From NCBI GenBank assembly GCA_963848115.1, contig CAWKCP010000007.1, forward strand, positions 372,001 through 436,000: a stretch of 64,000 nucleotides of DNA, given 5' to 3'. The position numbers and the translations under genes were made by a program. This document shows, piece after piece, positions 29,153 to 38,282 of the stretch. Every line of letters starts with the position of its first letter. The first letter of the stretch is position 1. The notes beneath the pieces were generated by a model. That model was given only the letters and a program-made list of their open reading frames with translations, did no database searches and had not been told where the DNA came from. Source of the stretch: JAWKOK01 sp963848115 (GTDB taxonomy: Bacteria > Chloroflexota > Anaerolineae > Caldilineales > Caldilineaceae).

Positions 29153-30214
29153 CTATGCACTTTGAGCCGATAGCTTCGCAACTTCTGGGGAACCATGCCG
29201 GCGTGGGAAGATCCCCGATCGGTCGATGATCTCACGGACCGTCTCTTCCTGTCGGTAGGCCATCAAATGGACGCCGTGGACGCCTTCGATCTCGCGAACC
29301 TGTTGAATGAGTTCGATGCAGATCTTCATGCCTTCTTCACGCTTCTCTTTCTTGGGCGTCTTGGCCAGGCGGTCGACGATGGCATCGGGGATGCGAACGC
29401 CCGGCACATTCTTGCGCATGAACTCAGCCGCCCGTTCCGAGCGCAGAGGACCCACACCAATCAGAATGTAGACCTGTTCATGCAACCCCAGGTCGCGCAC
29501 TTGTTTCATGTATTCGGCCAGCCGCGGGATGTCAAAGCAGTACTGGGTCTGGATGAAATCTGCGCCGGCCTCAATCTTCTTTGCCAGGCGGCCCGGTCGC
29601 CAATCGAAGGGGGGAGCGAAAGGGTTGGCCGCCGCGCCAAGGAAAATCTCCGGACGTTTTGAGATCTTGCGCCCGCTGAGGAAGACCCCCTTGTCGCGCA
29701 TAATGCGAGCCGTCTGTAGCAGTTGGATGCTGTCAAAGTCGAAGACGCGCTTGGCTTGGGGCTGATCGCCATTCGAGACGTCATCACCGGTCAGGCAGAG
29801 GATGTTCTTGATGCCGAGCGCGGCTGCGCCCAGAATGTCACCCTGGATGCCGATACGGTTGCGATCTCGACAAGCGATCTGAAGCACCGGATCGTAGCCC
29901 GCCCTCGTCAGCACAGCGCTGCACCCGAGGCTGCTCATGTGGCAATTGGCCCCTGACCCGTCGGTGGCGTTAATGCCGTCACAGACTTCTGAAAGAACCA
30001 GCGCATTCTTATAGACATCCTCCGGGTCCGCACTGTCGGGCGCATTTAACTCCGCGGTGACCGCAAAGAGGCCGGAGCGCAGCACAAGCTCAAGTCGACT
30101 GCCCGATCGGAGAGGACGATGATACCTGGAGGCTGTGGACGATATCGCGGTTTCGTTAGGGGAGATAGGGCCGGTATGATCGGGATTCGTCTGATCAGGC
30201 TGACCTTGCTGCAT
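29153..30214 (-). CDS. metF: Methylenetetrahydrofolate reductase (MetF-type, short form)
   Basis: This 353-residue protein is a flavin TIM-barrel reductase: FAVTAELNAPDSAD near residue 50, NATDGSGANCHMSS, ILCLTGDDVSNGDQP, DFIQTQYCFDIPRLAEYM and ILIGVGPLRS. It converts 5,10-methylene-THF to 5-methyl-THF, or the reverse. It lacks the long regulatory domain of eukaryotic enzymes. A separate MetV protein is encoded upstream at 31400-31918, a pairing known from Wood-Ljungdahl organisms. A GGAG ribosome site precedes the ATG. The first 35 or so residues are polar and probably disordered. It lies 70 bases downstream of the pterin-binding methyltransferase. Confidence 0.93.
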   Translation of the reverse strand: MQQGQPDQTNPDHTGPISPNETAISSTASRYHRPLRSGSRLELVLRSGLFAVTAELNAPDSADPEDVYKNALVLSEVCDGINATDGSGANCHMSSLGCSAVLTRAGYDPVLQIACRDRNRIGIQGDILGAAALGIKNILCLTGDDVSNGDQPQAKRVFDFDSIQLLQTARIMRDKGVFLSGRKISKRPEIFLGAAANPFAPPFDWRPGRLAKKIEAGADFIQTQYCFDIPRLAEYMKQVRDLGLHEQVYILIGVGPLRSERAAEFMRKNVPGVRIPDAIVDRLAKTPKKEKREEGMKICIELIQQVREIEGVHGVHLMAYRQEETVREIIDRSGIFPRRHGSPEVAKLSAQSA

Positions 30215-30284
30215 TGAATTTCTCCATCAGGTGGGACCGGTTGGACAGATCGGCTGGACAAATCAATTCGATGCTACACGCAGT

Positions 30285-31211
30285 CTAGCTGCCGGCGCGG
30301 CGTGCCGCTCGTTGGGCACGACGGTCGTCCGCGGCCTTGCTCTGACTGGTCTCAGTTTGCTGGGCGCGCATGGCCGTGATGTAGGCCATGGCCATCTCGT
30401 CGTGACCCATGAGCAGGTCGGCTGCGTAGATGGCGTTGCGAATCTCACTCTCGAGCGGATTGGTGATGGCGCTGGTCATTCCCGCCGCGATGGCCATTGG
30501 CACGAACGCTGCGTTGATGGTGCGCCTGCTGGGCATGCCGAAGCTGATGTTGCTGGCCCCACAGACCGTGTTACAGCCGAGTTCATCTCGCACCATGCGT
30601 ACCAATCGGAACAGGTCTGACCCTGCGGTACCGACCGCTCCGATCGGCATTGCCAGGGGGTCTATAATCACGTCTTCACGGGCGATGCCGTAGCTTTCGG
30701 CACGCTCGACGATCCTTTTGGCGACTTCGAAGCGGACATCTGCGTCGTAGCTGATGCCGTTCTCGTCGTTGCAGATGGCAATCACAGGGACGTTGTATTC
30801 GGCGACCACGGGAAGGATGGATTCGAGGCGATCTTCTTCGCCGGTGACACTGTTGACAATTGGGCGACCCTTGCTGGCCTTGATGCCCGCAATCAGCGCC
30901 GGCGCCACGCTGCTGTCGATGCAGAGCGGCACATCTGAGATGGACTGGACAAGCTCAATGGCTTTGATCATCAGTTCCGGTTCGGTCTTCTCGGGTTCGA
31001 CGCTGGTCACGCCGACATTGATGTCGAGAATGTGGGCCCCGGCTTGTACCTGGGCGAGGGCGTCGCGTTCGACGCGGCTGAAGTCGCCCGCTTCCATCTC
31101 GGCGGCCAGTTTCTTGCGGCCGGTGGGGTTGATGCGCTCACCGATGATGACAAACGGCTGATCCGGGCCGATGATGACGGTCTGAGTGGTTGACTTTACA
31201 ACGGTCTGCAT
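30285..31211 (-). CDS. Pterin-binding methyltransferase (AcsE/MtvB-like methyl-THF:corrinoid type)
   Basis: This 308-residue TIM barrel of the DHPS-like pterin-binding family has FVIIGERINPTGRKKL near residue 22, GAHILDINVG, PLCIDSS, PIVNSVTGEEDR, VIAICNDENG and TVCGASNISFGMPSR, then a helical C-terminal tail rich in Arg and Ala. Such enzymes move a methyl group between corrinoid proteins and tetrahydrofolate. With two corrinoid proteins and two URO-D methyltransferases nearby, it is the best candidate for the folate-side transferase. The open frame extends to 31364, but GGAG lies eight bases before the ATG at 31211, so that start is used. Confidence 0.9.
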   Translation of the reverse strand: MQTVVKSTTQTVIIGPDQPFVIIGERINPTGRKKLAAEMEAGDFSRVERDALAQVQAGAHILDINVGVTSVEPEKTEPELMIKAIELVQSISDVPLCIDSSVAPALIAGIKASKGRPIVNSVTGEEDRLESILPVVAEYNVPVIAICNDENGISYDADVRFEVAKRIVERAESYGIAREDVIIDPLAMPIGAVGTAGSDLFRLVRMVRDELGCNTVCGASNISFGMPSRRTINAAFVPMAIAAGMTSAITNPLESEIRNAIYAADLLMGHDEMAMAYITAMRAQQTETSQSKAADDRRAQRAARRAGS

Positions 31212-31399
31212 GTTGATTCTCCGTGCAAACTTGATGGCTGAATATTGGTTAGATTTCTGGTGTCTGGGCCGTCTCCGGCTGACGAGATTTGGGGAGTGGG
31301 AGATCGGCGGCACTTGCCAATCGCTTAATCTCAGGCCGAAGGCCGAACCCCTCTGCAAACCCACTGAGCCGCCTGTCTATGAGTAAGACTAACTCGACT

Positions 31400-31918
31400 T
31401 CAGGCTGACTCTAATTCCGAAACAGATACCCAGCCCGGCGGAAGCTCCATGTCGGTTCCATTCGCCATGTTGATCCAGGCGGATGAACCCTGGAGCGCCC
31501 GATTGACGGGCGGTTGAATATCGCTGATCTCGTGGGCGTAGATGCCGTTTTGGCTGCGCTCCCATGCCTGAACCCAGATACAGGGAAGCTCGGGAATGAC
31601 CTCGCAGTGGCCATCCTCACGGACGCCGCCGCACGGGCCATTGCGCAGGTTTTTGGGGCAGTTCATGGGGCAGGTCATGCCGGTGCTGTGTAGGATGCAC
31701 TGTCCGCACATCTGGCAGTTGAACATGTACCCCTTACTGACCTCTTCGACGCCGATCAGCAGGCGTTCCGAAGTGCGGGGCGCGATCCGATTCATCAGTG
31801 GATACAGTGCCATCATTACGAGCTTAGCAAAGTCGTAGACCCGCTCTAAAAAGCGTACACGATCCTTGAGCCATTCACTGCCGGGGTAGCGTCTTCCCTC
31901 TTTCATCATGACTGACAT
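31400..31918 (-). CDS. MetV-like zinc/iron-sulfur partner of methylenetetrahydrofolate reductase
   Basis: This 172-residue protein matches the methylene-THF reductase C-terminal (MetV) domain. It is cysteine rich: FNCQMCGQCILHSTGMTC, then CPKNLRNGPCGG, DGHC and LPC. In acetogens MetV pairs with MetF and is needed for activity. This is the first gene of the minus-strand C1 run metV-MeTr-metF-fhs-corrinoid, with 188 bases between it and the methyltransferase start. The hydrophobic N-terminal helix (about residues 25-45) could sit against a membrane or partner. Confidence 0.9.
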   Translation of the reverse strand: MSVMMKEGRRYPGSEWLKDRVRFLERVYDFAKLVMMALYPLMNRIAPRTSERLLIGVEEVSKGYMFNCQMCGQCILHSTGMTCPMNCPKNLRNGPCGGVREDGHCEVIPELPCIWVQAWERSQNGIYAHEISDIQPPVNRALQGSSAWINMANGTDMELPPGWVSVSELESA

Positions 31919-32442
31919 GACGTCCCTCGTCTAATCCTTCGTGATTGAGTTTCCCGATTCTAGTCCCGAACACGAACTGATAGAGCAGTTCATCTCGCCG
32001 TTGCCAAGTATAACATTGGTTGGCAGGGAATGTAATCTTCATTACGGGAGGATAACCGATGGAGAGTGCGTTGTTCGGCCATTCGAATTGTCTCGTGAGT
32101 TTCCAATATCCGTTGCGATTCCGCCAAAGTAGGCTACACGGAAAAGCGGAGAACCGCAACAGTTCAGAATCCGGTTTTTGGACTGTCTCTTTAGTGGCAC
32201 CGCGCAGGGCCAGTATGATAAGATCGTAGCAAGGGCGATCATGGCCGCTATGTTTGTGGCTGTTCTAAATTGGCGCTCCAGTATGCCGGCCATAAGCGAG
32301 ACAAAGTGGCGCAGACCGACGGGCGCTGATCGGCTATGGACCACCGCCAAAACCGTAGGACGCGACCCTTGTGGTCGCCCGCTGAGCACGGTGGCTGCTG
32401 GTTGAATAACAAGGGCGGTAGTCGAAATAGGAGAACAACGCC
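31919..32442. other. Gene-free 524-base divergent region
   Basis: Upstream of both metV (-) and the AcuI-like gene (+). I find no credible gene here. It contains a short CGTAGG-type phrase near 32356 like the ends of the palindromic elements, and the AGGAG ribosome site of the next gene. Promoters for both directions presumably lie here but no consensus is clear. Confidence 0.6.
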
Positions 32443-33468
32443 ATGAGAAGTTCAGTGGACCCAGCCGGCCATCTTCGATATCGCGCAATGGTAGTCGAGG
32501 AGGACGACGCGGCTCAAGGTGGCTTCACTCGCTCGATCCAAGAGCGGAGTGTGTCCGATCTGCCCGACGGCGACCTGCTGGTCAAGGTGCTCTACTCGTC
32601 GATCAACTATAAGGATGCCCTCTCGGCGACAGGCAACCGCGGTGTGACGCGCCGCTATCCGCATACGCCTGGCATCGATGCCTCCGGTCTGGTCGTCGCC
32701 AGTCGAGTCGATTCCTTCGCCGCCGGAGACGAGATCATCGTGATCGGCCATGATCTGGGCATGAATACGGCAGGCGGTTTTGGCCAGTATGTACGTGTGC
32801 CCGCGGACTGGGCAGTGCCCTGCCCCACGGCAATGTCGTTGCGTCAAAGCATGATCTACGGGACAGCAGGCTTTACCGCAGCCATGTGTCTTCAGCAATT
32901 GTTGGCGCATGGTGTTTCGCCGGAGAAGGGGCCTATCCTGGTCACCGGCGCCACTGGAGGCGTCGGCAGCATAGCCGTAGCATTGCTGGCCGGCCAGGGC
33001 TTCGAAGTTGTTGCCGCCACCGGCAAGGCTGAGTCTGAAGGCTTCCTCAGGGAGATGGGCGCGGCGTCGGTTGTCTCACGCGAGGAGGTGACGGATGTCT
33101 CGCGGCCCCTGTTGCGTGAGCGCTGGGCCGGTGTGGTCGACACCGTCGGCGGCGAGATGTTGGCTACAGCTATCGCTTCGACGCAACATAGCGGCTGCAT
33201 TACCTGTTGCGGACTGGTTGCTTCGCCCGACCTGGTGACAACGGTCTATCCCTTCATCCTCCGTGGTGTGACATTGGTCGGCATCGATTCAGTTGTCTGT
33301 GAACCTGCCAAGCGGGCTGAGTCGTGGGGCAAGCTGGCGACCGAGTGGCGTGTTGAGCGGCTTGATTCGCTTGCCCGCGAAGTCTCACTAGACCAACTCT
33401 CGCCGGAGATCACACGGATTCTGTCCGGAAAACAGCAGGGTCGCGTGGTGGTGAACCTTTGGGCATAG
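32443..33468 (+). CDS. Acrylyl-CoA reductase-like / YhdH family quinone oxidoreductase
   Basis: This 341-residue zinc-independent MDR protein of the YhdH/AcuI group has SSINYKDALSATG, YPHTPGIDASGLV, FGQYVRVPADW, the dinucleotide loop TGATGGVGSIAVALL near residue 168, and a C-terminal GRVVVNL. AcuI reduces acrylyl-CoA to propionyl-CoA with NADPH, a step of DMSP and 3-hydroxypropionate metabolism, but other YhdH proteins have no established substrate. An AGGAG ribosome site precedes the ATG at 32443. The SDR gene begins 60 bases after the stop on the same strand, so the two may form an operon of oxidoreductases. Confidence 0.88.
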   Translation: MRSSVDPAGHLRYRAMVVEEDDAAQGGFTRSIQERSVSDLPDGDLLVKVLYSSINYKDALSATGNRGVTRRYPHTPGIDASGLVVASRVDSFAAGDEIIVIGHDLGMNTAGGFGQYVRVPADWAVPCPTAMSLRQSMIYGTAGFTAAMCLQQLLAHGVSPEKGPILVTGATGGVGSIAVALLAGQGFEVVAATGKAESEGFLREMGAASVVSREEVTDVSRPLLRERWAGVVDTVGGEMLATAIASTQHSGCITCCGLVASPDLVTTVYPFILRGVTLVGIDSVVCEPAKRAESWGKLATEWRVERLDSLAREVSLDQLSPEITRILSGKQQGRVVVNLWA

Positions 33469-33528
33469 GCTCGCTTGGCCGGCCTACACGTCATGCGCTG
33501 CTTCAAAGAATCAGGAGATCTTATTTCC

Positions 33529-34296
33529 ATGGATAACGAACGGGGCGTTGGACAAGCGCTGAAAGGGAAAGTCGCACTGGTGACCGGTGGCGCTGGTGGT
33601 ATTGGCGCCGCCATCTGTCGCCATTTGGCCGATGCCGGTGCAACTGTCGTTACGACCTACAGTTCGAATGGCGCGCGAGCAGAAGCCTTGGTGCGCGAGC
33701 TGCCTGGCGACGACCATCTTGCTGTACAGATGCAAGTTGACGACAGCCCATCCATTGCCGACGTAGCCTCACAGGTGACTGAGCGGATGGGTCGTCTGGA
33801 TATCCTGGTCAACAACGCGGGCACGACACGTTTTGTGCTGCACGACGATCTGGACGATCTAGACGACGATACAATTGACCGCATTTTTCGCGTGAACCTG
33901 CGCGGCGCTTTTGCCTGCACCCGAGCCTTCAGGCCGCTTCTGTCGGCCCGCGGCGACGGCCTTGTCGTCAATATTTCCTCGATTGCCGGAACTATCGCCT
34001 ATGGCAGCAACGTAGCCTACTGTGCATCCAAGGCGGCGCTGGACAACATGACTGTTTCGCTTGCTCGGGCACTAGCCCCTGATATCCGCGTCGTCGCCAT
34101 TGCGCCCGGCCTGGTCGACGGCGAGTATGCGCGCAGCTTTGACCCCGCGTGGCGCCAGGCTCAGATCGACATGACGCCGTTGCAACGATTGACCCTGCCC
34201 GCCGATGTGGCCCGGGCATTGATCGCGACTGCGACCTTGTTGACGCATTCGACCGGCATCGTCGTCCCGGTCGATGGCGGTCGCATCATTGTGTAG
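33529..34296 (+). CDS. Short-chain dehydrogenase/reductase
   Basis: This 255-residue classical SDR has TGGAGGIGAAICRHL near residue 20, DILVNNAGTT, the NISS serine followed by the YCASKAAL tyrosine-lysine pair, and a VVPVDGGR ending. In contrast to the SDR at 14828, its catalytic Ser-Tyr-Lys set is complete. Substrate unknown. The frame runs back to 33475, but the ATG at 33529 lies behind an AGGAG site and begins at the family's natural start (ALKGKVALVTGG). It is followed by a 184-base gap to the lipid kinase. Confidence 0.9.
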   Translation: MDNERGVGQALKGKVALVTGGAGGIGAAICRHLADAGATVVTTYSSNGARAEALVRELPGDDHLAVQMQVDDSPSIADVASQVTERMGRLDILVNNAGTTRFVLHDDLDDLDDDTIDRIFRVNLRGAFACTRAFRPLLSARGDGLVVNISSIAGTIAYGSNVAYCASKAALDNMTVSLARALAPDIRVVAIAPGLVDGEYARSFDPAWRQAQIDMTPLQRLTLPADVARALIATATLLTHSTGIVVPVDGGRIIV

Positions 34297-34480
34297 TTGT
34301 TAGGATCCATTTTGGGTTGACGTCTGATGGCTCTTTGGGGTTCCATATGGCCAGTCCGTGGAACGTGACGAACGGAACGTGAAGATGGTCAGCCACATTC
34401 TACGTTTCGCGTCGTACATCTTTATCAACCTCATGGATACCCAAGGGTCCGTTTGATTTTGGAAGAGCGAGCTTCTGCCC

Positions 34481-35536
34481 ATGCGTACAGCGCGTCTAGT
34501 CTTCAACCCACATGCAGGCTCTTGGGAATGGGCGCGTATCATCGATGCCTTCTTAGCGTTTTGGCGTCACCGCGGTTGGGCCGTGTCGTTGACGCCGACT
34601 GAGTACTCTGGACATGCGATCGAACTGGCCAAACGGGCTGCATGCGAGGAGGTTGAACTCGTCTTCGCTGCCGGTGGCGACGGCACGTTGAACGAGGTTG
34701 CCAATGGCCTCGCCTATTCCGACACAATCATGGCGCCATTGCCGCTGGGAACGGCCAACATTCTCGCCAAAGAGCTATCGATTCCAACACCTAGCATGAT
34801 GAGAACGGAGTGGTGGACCGATATGCTCAACTCGTTGGCCGGAGGGCTTGTGCAGCGCATGGATCTTGGCCACAGTGATAGCGGGTCCGGCGCCAACAAG
34901 CACGGTGTTGACAAGCACGAGGACAGTGACAGCAACGGTGTTGGCGGGCGCTATTGGATTCTCTGGGCGAGTGCCGGTGCAGATGGTTTCGTGGTCGACC
35001 GGATTGAGCCGCGCACACCCAAAGACAAGCGTTTTGGCATGTTGGGCTACGCAGCCAAGGTCGCCTGGTTCCTGCCGGCTTTCAAAGGGATATCCGGGCA
35101 GGTGATTGTAGACGATCAGGTATTCAGCGGCGACTTTCTGATGGTCAATGTGAGCAATTGTCGCCGCTATGCGGCCGGCGATTTTAATCTCAATCGGGGC
35201 GGCGTGCTTGATGACGGCTTGTTTGAAGTGTGGATCTTCCGTGGCAAGCGCTGGCCGATGTTGTTGCGCTATTCAATCGTTGTAGGGCTGGACGGCCAGT
35301 CGTTTGATCCCAACATCGAGCGGATCCAGGGCAAGCATGTCCGTATTGAAACCACTGCGCCAGCTCCCTTCCACCTTGACGCGGAGCCGGGCGGCTCCAC
35401 ACCTCTGGAGTGCACCATTCAGCCGGGCGCGCTGACGGATCCTTGTGCCGGCATCCACCCAAAAAGGCCTGTTTGCCAGGACGGGGACGCCTATGGAGAC
35501 GCTCTAAGAACGTTTGCTTCAAGCGCTTTCGTGTAG
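34481..35536 (+). CDS. Diacylglycerol/lipid kinase family protein (DgkB/YegS type)
   Basis: This 351-residue protein has the DAGK catalytic domain: LVFNPHAGS at the N-terminus, AAGGDGTLNEVANG (GGDGT at residues 65-69), and PLPLGTANILAKEL. The C-terminal domain has GDFLMVNVSNCRRYAAGDFNLN and DGLFEVWIF. Members phosphorylate diacylglycerol or related lipids. An acidic, His/Ser-rich insert of about 25 residues follows the LGHSDSG stretch, between the two domains, and its DNA contains a short near-repeat (ACAAGCACG twice). The gene ends four bases before the stop of the convergent DUF1622 gene. Confidence 0.88.
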   Translation: MRTARLVFNPHAGSWEWARIIDAFLAFWRHRGWAVSLTPTEYSGHAIELAKRAACEEVELVFAAGGDGTLNEVANGLAYSDTIMAPLPLGTANILAKELSIPTPSMMRTEWWTDMLNSLAGGLVQRMDLGHSDSGSGANKHGVDKHEDSDSNGVGGRYWILWASAGADGFVVDRIEPRTPKDKRFGMLGYAAKVAWFLPAFKGISGQVIVDDQVFSGDFLMVNVSNCRRYAAGDFNLNRGGVLDDGLFEVWIFRGKRWPMLLRYSIVVGLDGQSFDPNIERIQGKHVRIETTAPAPFHLDAEPGGSTPLECTIQPGALTDPCAGIHPKRPVCQDGDAYGDALRTFASSAFV

Positions 35537-35540
35537 GGTA

Positions 35541-35951
35541 CTACGTTGTTTCTTCGACCCCATCGTCTTGGTCGCCATCTGCACCTTTGCTTTTGGGCTG
35601 CCATGGCCAGCGACCCTCTAGCTCGACAATCAACGACCATCCGAGGAAGATTCGGATCAATACCAGAACGCCGAGAACCAATACGCTCTCAGCCGTCGTG
35701 TCTAGCGCGACGGTCTTGATGATGTCGGCCGCGACAAGGATCTCCAAGCCGAGGAGTAGGGCTCGTCCAAGTGTCTCGCGATAGGCGTTGAAGCGTTCAT
35801 CCAACACTTTGTGAGAAAAAAACATGTGCTTCAGATATTGAAGCAGTCCACCGAATATGGCGATAAGGATGATGCTGACAGCAAGCACCTCGATGATAAG
35901 TGCTGCTGCCGATATCAGATCGAGGATATTGGCCTCAATAGTCTGGTGCAT
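35541..35951 (-). CDS. DUF1622 membrane protein
   Basis: This 136-residue protein has three hydrophobic segments (about 14-35, 60-80 and 86-106) and the DUF1622 signature RETLGRALLLGLEILVAAD, then a family-typical LIVELEGRWPW. The C-terminal tail is acidic and polar. The family is a conserved inner-membrane protein of unknown function. It is convergent with the lipid kinase; only four bases separate the two stop codons, so their transcripts must overlap or terminate inside the other gene. Confidence 0.88.
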   Translation of the reverse strand: MHQTIEANILDLISAAALIIEVLAVSIILIAIFGGLLQYLKHMFFSHKVLDERFNAYRETLGRALLLGLEILVAADIIKTVALDTTAESVLVLGVLVLIRIFLGWSLIVELEGRWPWQPKSKGADGDQDDGVEETT

Positions 35952-36075
35952 GGCGTCTGTTCACTTGATTAGATCTGATGCCGGCTAGGGATTGATGGTG
36001 TACATCATGCCCGCATCCAAGATCGCTGTCAAGCAGAAGGACACTGTGTGGTTTGACCGGAGTAAACCAACAAAA

Positions 36076-36117
36076 GGTACGGCTGGACAAAGTGCGCACC
36101 TCGCATCCAGCCGTACC
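36076..36117. repeat. 12-bp-arm hairpin upstream of DUF1622 and downstream of folE
   Basis: GGTACGGCTGGA (36076-36087) pairs exactly with TCCAGCCGTACC (36106-36117). It lies in the 305-base gene-free stretch at 35952-36256, together with the hairpin at 36162-36201. Confidence 0.7.
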
Positions 36118-36161
36118 TCATTTCGAGCATATCAAATCCCGTTGGATCGAATTTCCCAAGT

Positions 36162-36201
36162 GCGGTGGGTGGCAGGCCATTGACGGACTGTCACCCACCG
36201 C
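36162..36201. terminator. Hairpin downstream of the folB-folK-folE operon
   Basis: GCGGTGGGTG (36162-36171) pairs with CACCCACCGC (36192-36201). It lies 56 bases past the folE stop on the minus strand and may end the fol operon transcript. No long T run follows, so the terminator call is tentative. Confidence 0.4.
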
Positions 36202-36256
36202 TCAAACGCCCCCACTCATGATGGGCTGCCCAGTGTAGGCCTAGGGTGGGAAATGC

Positions 36257-37012
36257 CTACTTGCGCACAGTCTGCATGAACTCGTTGCGCAGATCGCGGT
36301 CGGTCTTGAAGACGCCACGCATTGCGCTCGTCAAGGTGGTGCTATTTTGCTTCTGAACACCACGCATCATCATGCAGAAATGAGCTGCCTCGGCGGCGAC
36401 GGCAACGCCTTTGGGTTCAAGGATCTCTTCCAGGGCATTGGCAATTTCATTGGTTAGCCGTTCTTGGACCTGCAACCGGCGTGCAAAAACATCGGCAATA
36501 CGTGCCAACTTGCTAAGTCCAATTACCTTACCATTGGGTATGTAGGCAATATGCATCGTCCCGTAAAAGGGCAACATATGGTGTTCGCAGAGCGAGTAGA
36601 ACTCGATATCCTTGACCACGACCATTTCCTGACCATCGTCCTCAAAGACGGCATTGTTGACCACCTCTTCCATGGACATTTCGTATCCACTGGTCAGGAA
36701 GTCCATCGCCTTGGCCACGCGCAACGGTGTGCGCAACAGACCGTCGCGTTCCGGGTCTTCTCCAACGCGCACTAGCATCTGTTCGATCAATCCCTCAAAC
36801 TCAGGATCGTAGGATTCACTCTGCTTGACTGCGATGGCCTGAAGACTCTGTTCGTTGCCGGCCGCACCATTGCCGTTGGACCCATTGCCGTTGCGTCCGT
36901 TTCCGATCACCTCTTTTACTCCGTTGGAAAGGTATCCATTGCTAGTTAGCACACCACTGCCCGCCGATCCATTCTGGCCATTATGATCATTGCTTGATTC
37001 TTGGAAATTCAT
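36257..37012 (-). CDS. folE: GTP cyclohydrolase I with a low-complexity N-terminal extension
   Basis: This 251-residue protein has the GTP cyclohydrolase I core from about residue 70. The zinc ligands are Cys142 and His145 in SLCEHHMLPF and Cys213 in AHFCMMMRG. GKVIGLSKLARI and RLQVQERLT are family hallmarks. It makes dihydroneopterin triphosphate, the first step of folate synthesis. The first 60 or so residues are an Asn/Gly/Ser-rich stretch without counterpart in typical enzymes and probably disordered. folK ends inside the folE start (ATGA-type 4-base overlap), so the two are translationally coupled. Confidence 0.97.
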   Translation of the reverse strand: MNFQESSNDHNGQNGSAGSGVLTSNGYLSNGVKEVIGNGRNGNGSNGNGAAGNEQSLQAIAVKQSESYDPEFEGLIEQMLVRVGEDPERDGLLRTPLRVAKAMDFLTSGYEMSMEEVVNNAVFEDDGQEMVVVKDIEFYSLCEHHMLPFYGTMHIAYIPNGKVIGLSKLARIADVFARRLQVQERLTNEIANALEEILEPKGVAVAAEAAHFCMMMRGVQKQNSTTLTSAMRGVFKTDRDLRNEFMQTVRK

Positions 37013-37506
37013 AATTTTATGTCCTCCGTGTTTTTAGCGGCCAGTCGACGAGCGATCTGTGCCAGTGTGTCGCCGGTCAATGGGTGGATCCAAGCCGGCG
37101 CAACGTCTGCGAGCGGTACAGCGACATGCGGGTAGCGAACAATGTCCGGATCCGGGACTTGGCTTCCCTCAAGGTCGAGTACGGAATCGCCGTAGAGCGC
37201 AATGTCGAGATCAATGGGTCGGGCTGCGAATTTATCGTCGGTTCGAACTCGTCCCAGACTACCTTCCACAGAGCGCAGAAAAAACCGTAGCTGCTTGAAC
37301 GTGAGATCGGTCTCAATTAAGACGGCTACGTTGTGGAAGTCTTTCTGCCCGGTGGGCGTTCCATCAGCTCCAATTGCTTTCGTCTCAAAGACCGAACTGA
37401 CCTTCATGCAGCTTATCTCGGGCTGAGCCTCAAGGGCACGCAGCGCTGCGGAGATGTTTTTTTCTTTCTCGATATTTGAACCCAGCGAGATCAATGCTTC
37501 GATCAT
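37009..37506 (-). CDS. folK: 2-amino-4-hydroxy-6-hydroxymethyldihydropteridine pyrophosphokinase
   Basis: This 165-residue HPPK has ALISLGSNI at the N-terminus, FHNVAVLIET, and the signature RTDDKFAARPIDLDIALYG with the magnesium-binding Asp-x-Asp, then VPDPDIVRYPHVAVPLADVAP. It transfers pyrophosphate from ATP to the pterin. It overlaps folE by four bases downstream, and folB ends 32 bases upstream, giving the order folB-folK-folE on the minus strand. The folate operon fits the strong folate-dependent C1 metabolism in the window. Confidence 0.96.
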   Translation of the reverse strand: MIEALISLGSNIEKEKNISAALRALEAQPEISCMKVSSVFETKAIGADGTPTGQKDFHNVAVLIETDLTFKQLRFFLRSVEGSLGRVRTDDKFAARPIDLDIALYGDSVLDLEGSQVPDPDIVRYPHVAVPLADVAPAWIHPLTGDTLAQIARRLAAKNTEDIKL

Positions 37507-37538
37507 AATTGCAGATCCTCAACCTGTGAAACTCGCAT

Positions 37539-37928
37539 CTACTGTTCAAGTAACTCCATTCTCGTGCGGTAGATAGTCAAGCCGACCGACTGTGAAAATC
37601 GAACAGCACCAGGTTTTTCCACCGTCAATTCGACCGCATGGATTCGCTCATCTGTTTTCAAGCAGATGAGGGCCAGATCTGCTGCAAGCTTTTCAACCAG
37701 GAGCGGCTCATTCTCTTCGATGTGGGCAATCATTGCCTTGGCGGCTGTGCGATAGTTGACTGTTTCTGCGATATCGTCGCTGGCTCCCGGTGCTCGTGTA
37801 TCTGCCCAGAAGGTTGCGTTGACCAGGATATCTTGGCGGTTTCGGCGTTCTTCCGGGTTTATGCCTACGATCCCACGTACTAATAGGTTTCGGATAAAGA
37901 TACGATCCAAATTCTTTTCTTGCTGCAT
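37539..37928 (-). CDS. folB: Dihydroneopterin aldolase
   Basis: This 129-residue protein has the tunnelling-fold pattern: RIFIRNLLVRGIVGINPEERRNRQDILVNATFWAD, VNYRTAAKAM, PLLVEKLAADLALIC (with the catalytic Glu and Lys region) and VELTVEKPGAVRF. It converts dihydroneopterin to hydroxymethyl-dihydropterin and glycolaldehyde. It is the first gene of the folB-folK-folE transcript. Confidence 0.95.
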   Translation of the reverse strand: MQQEKNLDRIFIRNLLVRGIVGINPEERRNRQDILVNATFWADTRAPGASDDIAETVNYRTAAKAMIAHIEENEPLLVEKLAADLALICLKTDERIHAVELTVEKPGAVRFSQSVGLTIYRTRMELLEQ

Positions 37929-38282
37929 GAATCACGTAGCCCTAACATTCTGATTTTCTGCTCTCTTGCACCTCCGGTTTGGTCTCACTCTAGTTTTTGA
38001 TCATCGATTGCGATGGTCAAGAGCTTGACGTTTCCTCGAGCACAGACTTGCGTGAGGCACTGTGTTTTTCAATTTTACTTTCCGATTTCATTATGCATTA
38101 CTCCAGACAACGTTACTGTGTGAAACCTTACATTTCCTTGAAAATACTTGTGCAAAATATGTCCAAATGGTGATTATTTCTTGCTCTGCTTTCGTAAAAT
38201 CAATCTCTTGCGGTCTTCGTGTTGACGCGAAGGCCTCTTCTTGACGACCGCCGCCTTTCATCTATTTAGTGGGGAAACACCC
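37929..38282. other. Gene-free, AT-richer upstream region of the fol operon
   Basis: 354 bases between folB (-) and the stop of the membrane hydrolase (-). The stretch 38050-38200 is visibly richer in A and T than its neighbours. No gene, palindrome or clear promoter consensus was recognised; it presumably carries the fol promoter. Confidence 0.5.

Noticed and set aside
25829..31918. Cobalamin riboswitch controlling the corrinoid cluster
   Set aside because: I looked upstream of both corrinoid genes and metV for a B12-box-like GCCACTG segment with its helices and found none.
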